Positions 55,996 to 64,000 of a stretch of 64,000 nucleotides of DNA are shown here, in pieces. Each line of letters begins with the position of its first letter. The stretch's first letter is position 1. The stretch is from NCBI RefSeq assembly GCF_006439055.1, contig NZ_RCZC01000003.1:124001-188000 (forward strand). Direction: 5' to 3'. The notes beneath the pieces were generated by a model that was given only the letters and a program-made list of their open reading frames with translations, was not told where the DNA came from and made no database searches. Both the position numbers and the translations under genes were made by a program. Origin of the DNA: Sphingomonas glacialis (GTDB lineage Bacteria; Pseudomonadota; Alphaproteobacteria; Sphingomonadales; Sphingomonadaceae).

Positions 55996-57069
55996 TTGCC
56001 TAGCACCGCTCATATCACCGCGATCGGCACCGCCGTTCCGGACCACGACATTCATCATGCCTTTATCGACTGGGCACGTGCGCGCTTGCCCGAGTCGCGC
56101 TCGGCCAAGATTTTCGATCGGATGGCGGGTCGCGCCGGGATCGGCCATCGCTGGTCGGTGCTCCCGATCGGCGACGATGGCGGGTCGCCGGTCGATGCCG
56201 GCGGCTTCTATGCGCGCAATCTGTTGCCCGGCACCGCCGAGCGGATGCAGCTCTACGCGCGATTCGCCCCGGCGCTGAGCCTCGCCGCGATCGACGCGTT
56301 GCGGGCGCAAGTCCCGCTCGACGGGATCACGCATCTCGTCGTGGCGAGCTGCACCGGCTTCGTTGCGCCCGGGATCGACCAGATCGTCGCCGCGCGACTC
56401 GGGCTCGATCCATCGGTCGAGCGGCTGCTGGTCGGCTTCATGGGCTGCTATGCCGCGGTCGCCGCGTTGCGCAGCGCGCGTCACATCGTGCGGTCGGATC
56501 CTGATGCGCGCGTGCTGGTCATCTGCGTCGAGCTGTCGACCTTGCATCTCCAGGACACGCCGGCGCTCGAACCGCTGCTCGCGATGCTGCAATTCGGCGA
56601 CGGCGCGGCGGCCGCGCTGGTCACCGCCGAGCCGCATGGTCTCGCGCTCGGCCAGCCTTTTGCGACCACCCTCCCCGATTCGGCAGAGCTGATTCGCTGG
56701 GACATCACCGATAGCGGGTTTGCGATGCATCTGTCGGGCGAAGTCCCGGCGCGCATCGCCGCCGGGCTTAGCGATCCGACCTTCGCCGCCGCCGCCACCG
56801 GCGGGCGGGCTCCGTCCGACATCGACGGCTGGGCGGTCCATGCCGGCGGGCGTTCGATCCTCGATGCGGTCGAGACCAGCCTCGCTTTGCCCGCCGATGC
56901 GCTGGCGGCGTCGCGCGGCGTGCTCGCCGACAATGGCAACATGTCGTCGGCGACGTTGATGTTCGTGCTCGCGCGGCTGCTCGCGGGGCCGCCGATCCGC
57001 GAGGGCGTCGCGCTGGCGTTCGGCCCAGGGCTCGCTGCCGAGGGCTTCGGCTTTCGGAGCGCCGCGTGA
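55996..57069 (+). CDS. Type III polyketide synthase
   Basis: Chalcone-synthase-like homodimeric enzyme that extends an acyl-CoA starter with malonyl-CoA and cyclises the chain. The 357 residues carry the triad Cys119 (VASCTGF), His282 (WAVHAGGRS) and Asn315 (NGNMSSATL). No adjacent acyl carrier or starter-supply gene is seen. The start is a TTG at 55996, as no ATG fits the N-terminus (PSTAHITAIGTAVPDHDI). The methyltransferase and FAD enzyme genes follow with overlaps. Alkylresorcinol, alkylpyrone or phloroglucinol products are all possible. Confidence 0.92.
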   Translation: MPSTAHITAIGTAVPDHDIHHAFIDWARARLPESRSAKIFDRMAGRAGIGHRWSVLPIGDDGGSPVDAGGFYARNLLPGTAERMQLYARFAPALSLAAIDALRAQVPLDGITHLVVASCTGFVAPGIDQIVAARLGLDPSVERLLVGFMGCYAAVAALRSARHIVRSDPDARVLVICVELSTLHLQDTPALEPLLAMLQFGDGAAAALVTAEPHGLALGQPFATTLPDSAELIRWDITDSGFAMHLSGEVPARIAAGLSDPTFAAAATGGRAPSDIDGWAVHAGGRSILDAVETSLALPADALAASRGVLADNGNMSSATLMFVLARLLAGPPIREGVALAFGPGLAAEGFGFRSAA

Positions 57070-57752
57070 TGCTCGAGCGTCGCGCCATCGCCGAAGAGCT
57101 GATGGATGCCGACGATCTGGCGCCCGACACCTATGCCGCGGTCGTCGGCGATCTCGCCAAGGTTAATGTCGTGACGATGGCGGCGCGCCCGACGCTCGAT
57201 TTCCTGCGGCGTAGCACGGTGGGCCGCACGCATTTCAAGCTGCTCGACATCGGGTTCGGCGACGGCGACATGCTGCGCCGGATCGCGCGCTGGGCGGCGC
57301 GGCGCGGGATCAACGCCGAGCTGGTCGGGGTCGATCTCAACCCCCGCAGCGCGCGCGCCGCCGTGGCGCACACGCCCGCCGACTTGCCGATTCGCTACCT
57401 CACTGGCGACTATGCCGATCTTGCCGGGCAAGGTTGGGATTTCGTCGTGTCGAGCCTCGTCGCGCATCACATGGACCATGACCAACTGATCGCCTTCCTG
57501 CGCTTCATGGCGGCCGAGAGCGCACGCGGCTGGCTGGTCAACGATCTTCATCGCCACGGCTTCGCCTATCGCGGCTTCCCGTTGCTCGCGACGCTCGCGC
57601 GCTGGCACCCGATCGTGCGGCATGACGGCACGCTGTCGATCGCGCGCTCGTATCGCCCGGCCGAATGGCCCCCGATCCTCGCCGAAGCCGGCGTTTCCGC
57701 GCGCGTCTATCGCGCCTTTCCGTTTCGGTTATGCGTCGAACAGCTGCGCTGA
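57069..57752 (+). CDS. SAM-dependent methyltransferase of the type III PKS cluster
   Basis: A 227-residue class I methyltransferase. The SAM motif is LLDIGFGDGDMLRRI (near residue 60), followed by the acidic ELVGVDLNPRSA. The ATG overlaps the PKS stop (TGATG), so synthesis is coupled. It most likely methylates an oxygen or carbon of the polyketide product. The last 22 bases overlap the next gene. Confidence 0.88.
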   Translation: MLERRAIAEELMDADDLAPDTYAAVVGDLAKVNVVTMAARPTLDFLRRSTVGRTHFKLLDIGFGDGDMLRRIARWAARRGINAELVGVDLNPRSARAAVAHTPADLPIRYLTGDYADLAGQGWDFVVSSLVAHHMDHDQLIAFLRFMAAESARGWLVNDLHRHGFAYRGFPLLATLARWHPIVRHDGTLSIARSYRPAEWPPILAEAGVSARVYRAFPFRLCVEQLR

Positions 57753-58849
57753 TCCTCGGCGGCGGGCCGGCGGGCGCGAGCGCCGCGATCGTCCTCGCGC
57801 GCGCCGGCGCACCGCATCTGCTCGTCGAGCGCAGCCGCGAGACGGGCGATGCGATCTGTGGCGGCTTTCTGAGCTGGCGCACGCTCGAGTCGCTCGCGCG
57901 GCTCGGCGTTGCGCCCGAGGCGCTCGGCCCCGCGCGCGTCACCACGGTGCGGGTGCTTTCGGGCGACCGCGTCGTCGAGACACGGCTGCCGCGTCCGGCG
58001 CATGGCGTGTCGCGGCATCTGCTCGACACCGTCCTGCTCGCGCGCGCCATCGAAGCCGGTTCGGCGGTCGAGCGCGGCGTTACCGTGCGCGGGCTCGATG
58101 GGCTGACTGCGCGGCTCGACGATGGCGCGGATCTCGCTGCCGACACGCTGTTCCTCGCCAGCGGTAAGCATGACGTCCGCGGCGCGGCACGCCCCGCCGA
58201 AGCGCGCGGCAGCGATCCCGTGCTCGGCCTGCGCGTGCGCATTCCGGCAGCACCCGGGCTCGACGCACTGATCGGCGAGTCGATCGAGCTCCATCTGTTC
58301 GATCGCGGCTATGTCGGGATCGTCCGGCAGGAGGATGGCAGCGCGAATTGCTGCCTCGCGGTCCACCGTTCGGCGCTGATCGAAGCCGGCAGCCCCGCCG
58401 CGTTGCTCGACAAACTCGGACGCGACCATCCCCGGCTGGGCGACCGCTTCGCCTATCGCAGCGGCAGCGAGGCGATCGATGCGATCGCCAATGTGCCCTA
58501 TGGCTGGCGCGCGTTGCACGGCGAACCCGCGCTGTTCCGGCTCGGCGATCAGGCTGGCGTCATTCCGTCGCTCGCCGGCGAAGGCATGGGGATCGCGATC
58601 GCCAGTGGCATTCGCGCAGGCCATGCCTATTTAGAGGGCGGTGCGGCCGCTGCCCCCGGCTTCCAGCAGGGATTTGCGCGCGCCACCGCCAGACCGATCC
58701 GTCTTGCCGGACTCGTCCGCGATGCGGCCGAACGCCCGACCCTCACCGGGCTCGCGCTTCCGCTGCTGCGGCAGGTCCCGGGACTGATCGAGATTATCGC
58801 ATCCTTGACCCGGATCGGCCATTCGCGGCTTGACCGGACGCTTCGCTAA
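57731..58849 (+). CDS. FAD-dependent monooxygenase/reductase of the type III PKS cluster
   Basis: A 372-residue flavoprotein. It starts with the dinucleotide motif LILGGGPAGASAAIVLARAG, and its second FAD motif (FRLGDQAGVIPSLAGEGMGIAI) resembles geranylgeranyl-reductase and UbiH-type enzymes. It has no membrane segment. As the third member of an overlapping PKS-methyltransferase-oxidoreductase set, it probably hydroxylates or oxidises the aromatic ring, giving a quinone-like product. The ATG at 57731 is the last start before the FAD motif; longer in-frame starts lie within the methyltransferase gene. Confidence 0.87.
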   Translation: MRRTAALILGGGPAGASAAIVLARAGAPHLLVERSRETGDAICGGFLSWRTLESLARLGVAPEALGPARVTTVRVLSGDRVVETRLPRPAHGVSRHLLDTVLLARAIEAGSAVERGVTVRGLDGLTARLDDGADLAADTLFLASGKHDVRGAARPAEARGSDPVLGLRVRIPAAPGLDALIGESIELHLFDRGYVGIVRQEDGSANCCLAVHRSALIEAGSPAALLDKLGRDHPRLGDRFAYRSGSEAIDAIANVPYGWRALHGEPALFRLGDQAGVIPSLAGEGMGIAIASGIRAGHAYLEGGAAAAPGFQQGFARATARPIRLAGLVRDAAERPTLTGLALPLLRQVPGLIEIIASLTRIGHSRLDRTLR

Positions 58850-58864
58850 TTGGAAAATATCGCC

Positions 58865-59287
58865 ATGGATCACATCACCCTGTCCGAAACCGAGTGGCGC
58901 AAGAAATTGAGCCCAGAGGCCTATCACGTGCTGCGCGAAGCCGGCACGGAGCGCGCCTTTTCCGGGCGTTACGACAATAACAAGGCCGACGGCATCTATC
59001 GCTGCGGCGGTTGTGCGCTGCCCTTGTTCGATTCGGCGGACAAATACGATTCGGGGTCGGGCTGGCCGAGCTTCACCCAGCCAATCTCGCCCGAGCACGT
59101 CGTCGAGCATAGCGACGTCAGCCACGGTATGGTCCGCACCGAAGCGCGCTGCGCCCGCTGCGACGGGCATCTCGGCCATGTTTTCCCCGATGGCCCGCCG
59201 CCGACCGGCCTGCGCTATTGCATGAACTCGCTCAGCCTCGACTTTCGCGGCCGGGAGAGCGCGGGCAGCGACGAGACGAAGGACTGA
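58865..59287 (+). CDS. msrB: Peptide-methionine (R)-S-oxide reductase
   Basis: Repairs oxidised methionine in proteins. The 140-residue protein has the zinc cysteines CGGC and CARC, the [10 protein letters not shown] core and the catalytic Cys in [11 protein letters not shown]. The ATG at 58865 lies 15 bases after the FAD enzyme gene, so it may share the PKS transcript. No MsrA domain is fused. Confidence 0.95.
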   Translation: MDHITLSETEWRKKLSPEAYHVLREAGTERAFSGRYDNNKADGIYRCGGCALPLFDSADKYDSGSGWPSFTQPISPEHVVEHSDVSHGMVRTEARCARCDGHLGHVFPDGPPPTGLRYCMNSLSLDFRGRESAGSDETKD

Positions 59288-59343
59288 CCTAGCCGGCTAC
59301 GGCTTGTCGGGATGACCGGCAAAGCCTAACGCTACGCTGCTTC

Positions 59344-61530
59344 ATGGCACGCTCCTCCGCTCCCTCGCCACGCTCCAAACGCGCGCCCGCCTGGCGCCGC
59401 TGGACCGTCTTCGTCCTGCAGATCGGCGCGGGGCTTGCTGTCCTCGCGGCCGCCGTGCTCGCGATCACCGTCTATGTGTCCGAAGGCCAGCTGCCGACGT
59501 TCGACGCGTTGAAATCGTCGCCCAACGGCCAGATGATCCGCGTCCATGCCGCCGATGGCACGGTGATCGTCTCGATGGGGCCGAGCTTTGGCGAATGGCT
59601 GCCGTACGATCGTATCCCGAGAGTGATGCGCGACGCGATGATCTCGGTCGAGGACCGTCGCTTCCGCTCGCATATCGGGGTCGATCCGATCGGCATGGTG
59701 CGTTCGGTCCAGGTGCGCTTCGAACGCGGCCATTGGCGGCAGGGCGGATCGACGATCACGCAGCAGCTCGCGCGCAATATCTTCCTCAATTCGAACAAGC
59801 AGTGGGGCCGTAAGGTCCGCGAGGGCATCATCGCGCTCGCGCTCGAGCGCAAGTTCAGCAAGGATGAGGTGCTCGAGCTCTACCTCAACAAGGTCTATTT
59901 CGGCGGCGGCGCTTACGGAATCGATGCGGCGTCGCGCAAATTCTTCGGCCATGGCGCCGATCATCTCAGCCTGACCGAGGCGGCGGTGATCGCCGGCCTG
60001 GTCAAGGCACCCTCCAATTACTCGCCGACCGCCGATATCGAGGCTGCGCGCGGGCGCGCGGGCGTCGTGCTCAAGCTGATGCAGGAAACCGGCGCGATCA
60101 GCCAGTCCGAGGCGGATGAGGCTCAGATCGACAAGGTCGCCTTCGTACCCGAGGCGCGGCAGAACAGCGTGCGCTATTTCACCGACTGGGCGCTGCCACA
60201 GCTCGAGATGCTGATCGACGAGACGCAGCGTCCGCTCGAAGTGTGGACGACGCTCGATCTCAACATGCAGCGCGCCGCCGATGCCGCGATCCAGCAGAAC
60301 GCCCCGCGCGGTGCCCAGGGCGCACTCGTAGCGATCGACCGCGACGGAGCCGTGCGCGCGATGGTGGGCGGAACCGATTATGTCAGCTCGATCTACAATC
60401 GTGCGACCCAGGCGGTCCGCCAGCCTGGTTCGGCGTTCAAGCTGTTCGTCTATCTCGCCGCGCTCGAGGCGGGCCACAAGCCCGAGGATTCTATCGTCGA
60501 CGAGCCGGTGACGATCGACGGCTGGAGCCCACGCAACGATTCACGCCGCAACAGCGGTGCGGTCAGCCTGCGCACGGCGTTTGCCTACTCGCTCAACACC
60601 GTCGCGGCCAAGCTCGGCCAGGAAGTCGGCTTCGCGACCGTCGCCGACATGGCGCGGCGCTTTGGCATCACGACCAAGGTCAACGTTCATCCCTCGATGG
60701 TGCTCGGCACCTCCGAAGTGCGGCTGATCGACATGACGCGCGCCTTTGCCAGCGTCGGCAACAAGGGGGTCGCGGTGACCCCCTATGGTATCACCAAGGT
60801 GACCGCGTCGGGCGAGACGATCTATGCGCAATCGGTCGATACCAGCCATGTGTTGGTCGCACCCTATGTCGCTGCCGAGATGACCGATCTGCTCCAGACC
60901 ACGGTCAATACGGGCACGGGCAAGGCCGCGCAGATCGGTCGCCCGGTCGCGGGCAAGACCGGCACGACGACGTCGAGCAAGGACGGCTGGTTCCTCGGCT
61001 TCTCGAGCGGGCTCACCACCGGCGTGTGGATGGGTCGCGACGATGCCAAGCCGATCGCCGGGCTCCACGGCGGCACCGCGCCGGCCAAGGCATTCGCCGC
61101 CTTCATGCGCAGCGCGGTCGCCCGGCGCCCGGTCGAGCAGTTCGACACCAAGGTGACGCTGCCCGAGTTCCAGCTCGAACCAGACCAGGAATCGTATTTC
61201 GGCGAGGCCGATAACGGCCTGTTCGTCGATGAAAACGGCAACCCGGTCGAGTCGGGCCGTGCGCCGCAGGCCGAGCAGCAGGTCGATGCCGACGGCAATC
61301 CGATCGCGCCGCGGAGCGCCGATCCGCGCATCGCGCGCGGTGCGGAACAACAGCCGGCGCAGGAGCGGCCGGACGATACGCAGAAGCTCGACCAGGGCTG
61401 GCTCGACCATGTCCTAGGGCGTGACGCCCCCCGCCCGGCCCCAGCCCCGACGCGTGCCCCGCGCGACCGGCCGGCGATCACCCCGCCCGACCGCTATGAC
61501 GACCGTCAGGACTCGCGGCCGACCCAGTGA
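59344..61530 (+). CDS. Penicillin-binding protein 1A
   Basis: Bifunctional peptidoglycan synthase of 728 residues. One membrane anchor (about 20-45) precedes the glycosyltransferase (EDRRFRSHIGVDPIG, GGSTITQQLARN) and transpeptidase (SAFK in RQPGSAFKLFVYL; SLN in AYSLNTVAAK; KTGTT). The C-terminal 110 residues are polar, rich in Pro, Asp, Gln and Arg, and probably disordered. It is the mrcA/ponA-type enzyme, a second synthase beside PBP1C in this window. The end overlaps the convergent YgjP gene by 25 bases. Confidence 0.94.
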   Translation: MARSSAPSPRSKRAPAWRRWTVFVLQIGAGLAVLAAAVLAITVYVSEGQLPTFDALKSSPNGQMIRVHAADGTVIVSMGPSFGEWLPYDRIPRVMRDAMISVEDRRFRSHIGVDPIGMVRSVQVRFERGHWRQGGSTITQQLARNIFLNSNKQWGRKVREGIIALALERKFSKDEVLELYLNKVYFGGGAYGIDAASRKFFGHGADHLSLTEAAVIAGLVKAPSNYSPTADIEAARGRAGVVLKLMQETGAISQSEADEAQIDKVAFVPEARQNSVRYFTDWALPQLEMLIDETQRPLEVWTTLDLNMQRAADAAIQQNAPRGAQGALVAIDRDGAVRAMVGGTDYVSSIYNRATQAVRQPGSAFKLFVYLAALEAGHKPEDSIVDEPVTIDGWSPRNDSRRNSGAVSLRTAFAYSLNTVAAKLGQEVGFATVADMARRFGITTKVNVHPSMVLGTSEVRLIDMTRAFASVGNKGVAVTPYGITKVTASGETIYAQSVDTSHVLVAPYVAAEMTDLLQTTVNTGTGKAAQIGRPVAGKTGTTTSSKDGWFLGFSSGLTTGVWMGRDDAKPIAGLHGGTAPAKAFAAFMRSAVARRPVEQFDTKVTLPEFQLEPDQESYFGEADNGLFVDENGNPVESGRAPQAEQQVDADGNPIAPRSADPRIARGAEQQPAQERPDDTQKLDQGWLDHVLGRDAPRPAPAPTRAPRDRPAITPPDRYDDRQDSRPTQ

Positions 61531-62180
61531 AGCGCTGCGCCGTTGGCACGCAGCCAGCGGCGCGACTCATCGGGATCGCGCTCGTCGAGCAGTTCGAGCA
61601 CGCGGTAGAAGCGCGCGCTGTGATCCATATGCAGCCGGTGCGCGACTTCATGCGCGACGGTTGAGCGACGGACGTAATCGGGCATCAGGATGAGCCGCCA
61701 GCTGTAGCGGATCGTCCCGGAGGATGCGCAGCTTCCCCAGCGCGTCTTGGGATCGCCGATGGCGACCTTGCTGACGGTGACACCGGCGCGCGCGGCGAAT
61801 TCAGCCGTCTCGCTGCTCAGCACCCGCAATGCCTCGCGCTTGAGCCACGCCGCGATCCGGCGAGGAAGTCCGTCGAGCGGACCGCCACAGAGCAGGCGCT
61901 CGCCGTCCTGCTTGACGGTTCGCGGTGCCGCCGGATCCCACACGATCGTCAGCGCGCCGTCCCCGAACGGGATCATCCCGCCCGGGGCGAAGGGCTGCGC
62001 CTGCGGCAATCGCGCGCGCTGTTCGGCGATCCAGCCGGCCTTCTCCTCCGCCCAGGCTAGCGCCTTCTTGAGCGGGGCTCGCGGCGGAAGTACGAGGCGG
62101 ACGCGTCCGGTCGCGCTATCGACCGACAGCCGCGCGCGGCGCGCGCGCGCGTTGCGAACGACCTCGATCGCCGCGGTCAC
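61506..62180 (-). CDS. YgjP-like metallopeptidase-fold protein (DUF45)
   Basis: A 224-residue protein with the zinc motif HEVAHRLHMDH in the C-terminal half, preceded by the family hallmark KTRWGSCASSGTIRYSWRLIL. The family is predicted to be a zinc protease; substrates are unknown. Its start overlaps the YcgN gene by 4 bases. Confidence 0.9.
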   Translation of the reverse strand: MTAAIEVVRNARARRARLSVDSATGRVRLVLPPRAPLKKALAWAEEKAGWIAEQRARLPQAQPFAPGGMIPFGDGALTIVWDPAAPRTVKQDGERLLCGGPLDGLPRRIAAWLKREALRVLSSETAEFAARAGVTVSKVAIGDPKTRWGSCASSGTIRYSWRLILMPDYVRRSTVAHEVAHRLHMDHSARFYRVLELLDERDPDESRRWLRANGAALHWVGRES

Positions 62181-62608
62181 AATTCCCGGTCGACCAGATG
62201 ATATTCAAGCTCGCCGGCATCGTCTTCGGAGATCGTCCAGCCGCGCACCGATTGTCCCGCCCGGTGCACCGACTCGCGGTCGCCCGAGACGAGATAATGC
62301 CACTCGTACAGTGGCTCGTCCGCGGCACGGAGCCGATAGGCGCAGGTCGCCGGCAGCCAGTCGATCGTCCGGACATTGGCGCGGCTGAGCCGGACGCACT
62401 CGCTGACATAAGCGTGGCGATGCTTGTAGTTCGAGCATTGCGCAGTCGCGCGGTCGAGCAGGCGGCACGAGACGTTGGTCGGGAGCAGTTCGCCCGTCTC
62501 CTCATCCTCGAGCTTGTGGACGCAGCATTTGCCGCAGCCGTCGCACAGCGCTTCCCATTGGCCGCGATCGAGCGTGTCGATCGGTTCTTCCCAGAATTTG
62601 CCGCTCAT
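62177..62608 (-). CDS. YcgN/UPF0260-family cysteine-cluster protein
   Basis: A 143-residue cytoplasmic protein of the YcgN/YkgJ group. Eight cysteines include CDGCGKCC near the N-terminus, then NVSCRLLD, AQCSNY, VSECVRL and ATCAYRL, as in predicted metal-cluster proteins. The C-terminus VRGWTISEDDAGELEYHLV is family-typical. The ATG overlaps the Sco1 stop (ATGA). Confidence 0.92.
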   Translation of the reverse strand: MSGKFWEEPIDTLDRGQWEALCDGCGKCCVHKLEDEETGELLPTNVSCRLLDRATAQCSNYKHRHAYVSECVRLSRANVRTIDWLPATCAYRLRAADEPLYEWHYLVSGDRESVHRAGQSVRGWTISEDDAGELEYHLVDREL

Positions 62609-63198
62609 TTCACCCACCGCTCGAGCTCGGCCGCGACATCGCGCGGGGTCTTGTCTGCTGGAAGCAAAACGACGGGCTTGCCCGCCGGGTCCATCAGGAT
62701 CGCGAAACGGCTGTGGGCGACGAGATAGCCGCCTTCGGCATTCGGTTTCTCGACATCGGCGGTAACCCCGTACGCTTTGGCGGCCGCGGCGATCGCTTCG
62801 GGCGAACCAGTCAGGCCGATCATGCGTGGATGGAAGGCCGCGGTATAGGCTTTGAGGACCGTCGACGTATCGCGCTTCGGATCGACGGTGACGAAGATCG
62901 GCACGACCTCCGCCGCGCGCTTGGCATCCTGCGCTTCGAACAGACGAAGGCCTGCGCCGATCGTCTGCAGATCGGTTGGGCAGACATCGGGGCAGAAGGT
63001 GTAGCCGAAATACATGATGCGATAGCGGCCCGCGAAATCGCGGTCAGTGCGCGGCTTTCCATCCTGGTCAATCAGGCGGAATGGACCGCCGATCCTCACG
63101 CCGTCAAGCGGTGCGCGAGTCGGTGGAGCTGACCCGCTGCAACCGGCCGCGGATACGGTCAGCAGCAGCGCACCCAGCGTGCGGGCAATCTGGTTCAT
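62605..63198 (-). CDS. SCO1/SenC-family copper chaperone lipoprotein
   Basis: A 197-residue thioredoxin-fold protein that would deliver copper to cytochrome oxidase or reduce its CuA site. It has a lipoprotein signal (GALLLTVSAAGC), the copper ligands CPDVC and the distal His in LVAHSRFAILMD. A start at 63213 would add five residues; neither has a clear ribosome-binding site. It heads the operon Sco1-YcgN-YgjP. No oxidase genes are nearby. Confidence 0.92.
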   Translation of the reverse strand: MNQIARTLGALLLTVSAAGCSGSAPPTRAPLDGVRIGGPFRLIDQDGKPRTDRDFAGRYRIMYFGYTFCPDVCPTDLQTIGAGLRLFEAQDAKRAAEVVPIFVTVDPKRDTSTVLKAYTAAFHPRMIGLTGSPEAIAAAAKAYGVTADVEKPNAEGGYLVAHSRFAILMDPAGKPVVLLPADKTPRDVAAELERWVK

Positions 63199-63289
63199 GG
63201 CGCCGCCAGCCATGATCTGTTAGGTCGATTCACGCAAGCTTTTGAGCTTCTTCCCGATCGTGTCGTTCGACCCAGCCAGGATCTTCTCG

Positions 63290-63907
63290 ATGACTCTTCG
63301 TACCGCATCGCTCGCCCTCACCCTGCTCGCGACCAGCGCACTGGCGCTCGTTCCCGCGCCCGTGACCGCACAGATCGGCCAGTCGCCTGGGTACAAGTTT
63401 CTCCAGTCGGTCAAGGATGCCAAGAATGACGAGGTGATCGCGGCGCTCGAGAAGCCCGGCGTCACGATGATCAACACGCGCGACCGGACCAATGGCGAAG
63501 GCGCGCTGCATATCGTCGTGCGGCGCGGCGACATGGCCTATGTCTCGTATCTTTTGTCCAAGGGCGCCGACGCCAATCTGCGCGACGACAAGGGCGAAAC
63601 CGCGATGTTGCTGGCGACCCGGCTCGGACGGAAGGAAATGGTCGATGCGCTCGCCAGGAGCGGCGGTAACGTCAATCTCGCCAATGCCAGTGGCGAAACG
63701 CCTCTGATCATTGCGGTGCAGCGCCGTGATCAGTCCCTGGTGCGCGATCTGCTCGATCTTGGCGCCGATCCCGATCAGGCCGACCATCTCCAGGGCTTCT
63801 CCGCGCGCGATTACGCCACGCAGGACAAGCGCTCGCCGAGCATCGCGCAGATGATCGAGGCGAACCCGAAAAAGGTGCGCAAGGCGGTGTCGGGGCCGAA
63901 GCTCTGA
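63290..63907 (+). CDS. Exported ankyrin-repeat protein
   Basis: A 205-residue protein with a signal peptide (TLRTASLALTLLATSALALVPAPVTAQ) and about four ankyrin repeats (GEGALHIVVRRGDMAYVSYL, KGETAMLLATRLGRKEMVDAL, SGETPLIIAVQRRDQSLVRDL). The basic tail ends in KKVRKAVSGPKL. It is predicted periplasmic and would bind protein partners; the function is unknown. A longer frame starts with a TTG at 63242, but the 63290 ATG gives a normal signal peptide. Confidence 0.85.
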   Translation: MTLRTASLALTLLATSALALVPAPVTAQIGQSPGYKFLQSVKDAKNDEVIAALEKPGVTMINTRDRTNGEGALHIVVRRGDMAYVSYLLSKGADANLRDDKGETAMLLATRLGRKEMVDALARSGGNVNLANASGETPLIIAVQRRDQSLVRDLLDLGADPDQADHLQGFSARDYATQDKRSPSIAQMIEANPKKVRKAVSGPKL

Positions 63908-63910
63908 CAC

Positions 63911-63926
63911 TGCTCCACGTGGAACA
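63911..63926. promoter_or_regulatory. parS-like centromere site
   Basis: TGCTCCACGTGGAACA differs from the perfect palindrome TGTTCCACGTGGAACA, a known bacterial ParB-binding sequence form, only at its third base. It is intergenic, directly after the ankyrin gene. It suggests nearness to the replication origin, but one site alone is not proof. Confidence 0.6.
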
Positions 63927-63939
63927 CTCGCGCCGCTAA

Positions 63940-64000
63940 TTAGAGAATGATCTGCGCCTCGGGATCGGTCAGTGCGATCAGCCTGCGCCCTGCCCGCCGC
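63940..64000 (-). CDS. Possible C-terminus of an unidentified gene entering from the right edge
   Basis: A minus-strand frame is open from the window edge to a TAA at 63940-63942 and ends with RRLIALTDPEAQIIL. Only 19 codons are visible, so I cannot name a family. Confidence 0.35.
   Translation of the reverse strand, partial: RRAGRRLIALTDPEAQIIL

Overview
The window is a compact, high-GC bacterial chromosome segment with no phage, plasmid or insertion-sequence genes. Gene content points to a sphingomonad-type alphaproteobacterium (Sphingomonadales; inferred from families, no search was run). Indicators are a class I lysyl-tRNA synthetase, COQ9, the cytochrome bc1 assembly chaperone next to a DUF177 gene, carotenoid hydroxylase CrtZ, an HWE-family histidine kinase, MetX/MetW methionine genes and a short FeoB. 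Genes are tightly packed, with many 4-base start/stop overlaps (ATGA, GTGA, TTGA). No gene-free stretch exceeds 300 bases.

Layout, 1-13.5 kb: a cytochrome P450 cut by the left edge; a minus-strand run of gltX, a TonB-type energy transducer, a small membrane protein and the riboflavin genes ribD-ribE-ribBX-ribH; prs facing the other way; crtZ coupled to a TauE/SafE permease; then sucC and etfBA, each unit closed by a strong terminator. 13.5-25.6 kb: a MASE1-PAS-GGDEF diguanylate cyclase, an acetylpolyamine-deacetylase-like protein overlapping nhaA, class I LysRS, a frameshifted Uma2-type nuclease gene beside a long palindrome, a DinG-like helicase, SixA, the bc1 chaperone/DUF177 pair, BamE and an RcnB-like protein.

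25.6-38.1 kb is the most distinctive stretch. A penicillin-binding protein 1C gene follows a 1940-residue alpha-2-macroglobulin with an intact CxEQ thioester site. Facing away from them is a two-gene locus resembling a cut-down NfrB/NfrA glycan synthesis and export system, without the usual c-di-GMP-binding tail or TPR scaffold. A TauE/SafE permease and a TIGR02186-like membrane protein follow on the same strand.

38-55.7 kb: old yellow enzyme, EamA transporter, COQ9, feoAB, ssb, a GAF-PAS-HWE kinase convergent with a single-domain response regulator, a FAD oxidoreductase-metX-GNAT-metW operon, prephenate dehydrogenase, an ftsE-ftsX-ydcF-plsC operon, a zinc-ribbon/DUF3426 protein and a MATE transporter. 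55.7-64 kb: tRNA-Leu(GAG), a type III polyketide synthase-methyltransferase-FAD oxidoreductase cluster, msrB, a PBP1A-type synthase, a Sco1-YcgN-YgjP operon, an ankyrin protein and a near-perfect parS-like site at the right end.

Most of the window is housekeeping: flavin, methionine, tyrosine and iron metabolism, cell wall and division. The best candidates for less-described biology are the reduced Nfr-like locus, the type III PKS cluster, the RibBX hybrid and the GNAT gene translationally locked between metX and metW.
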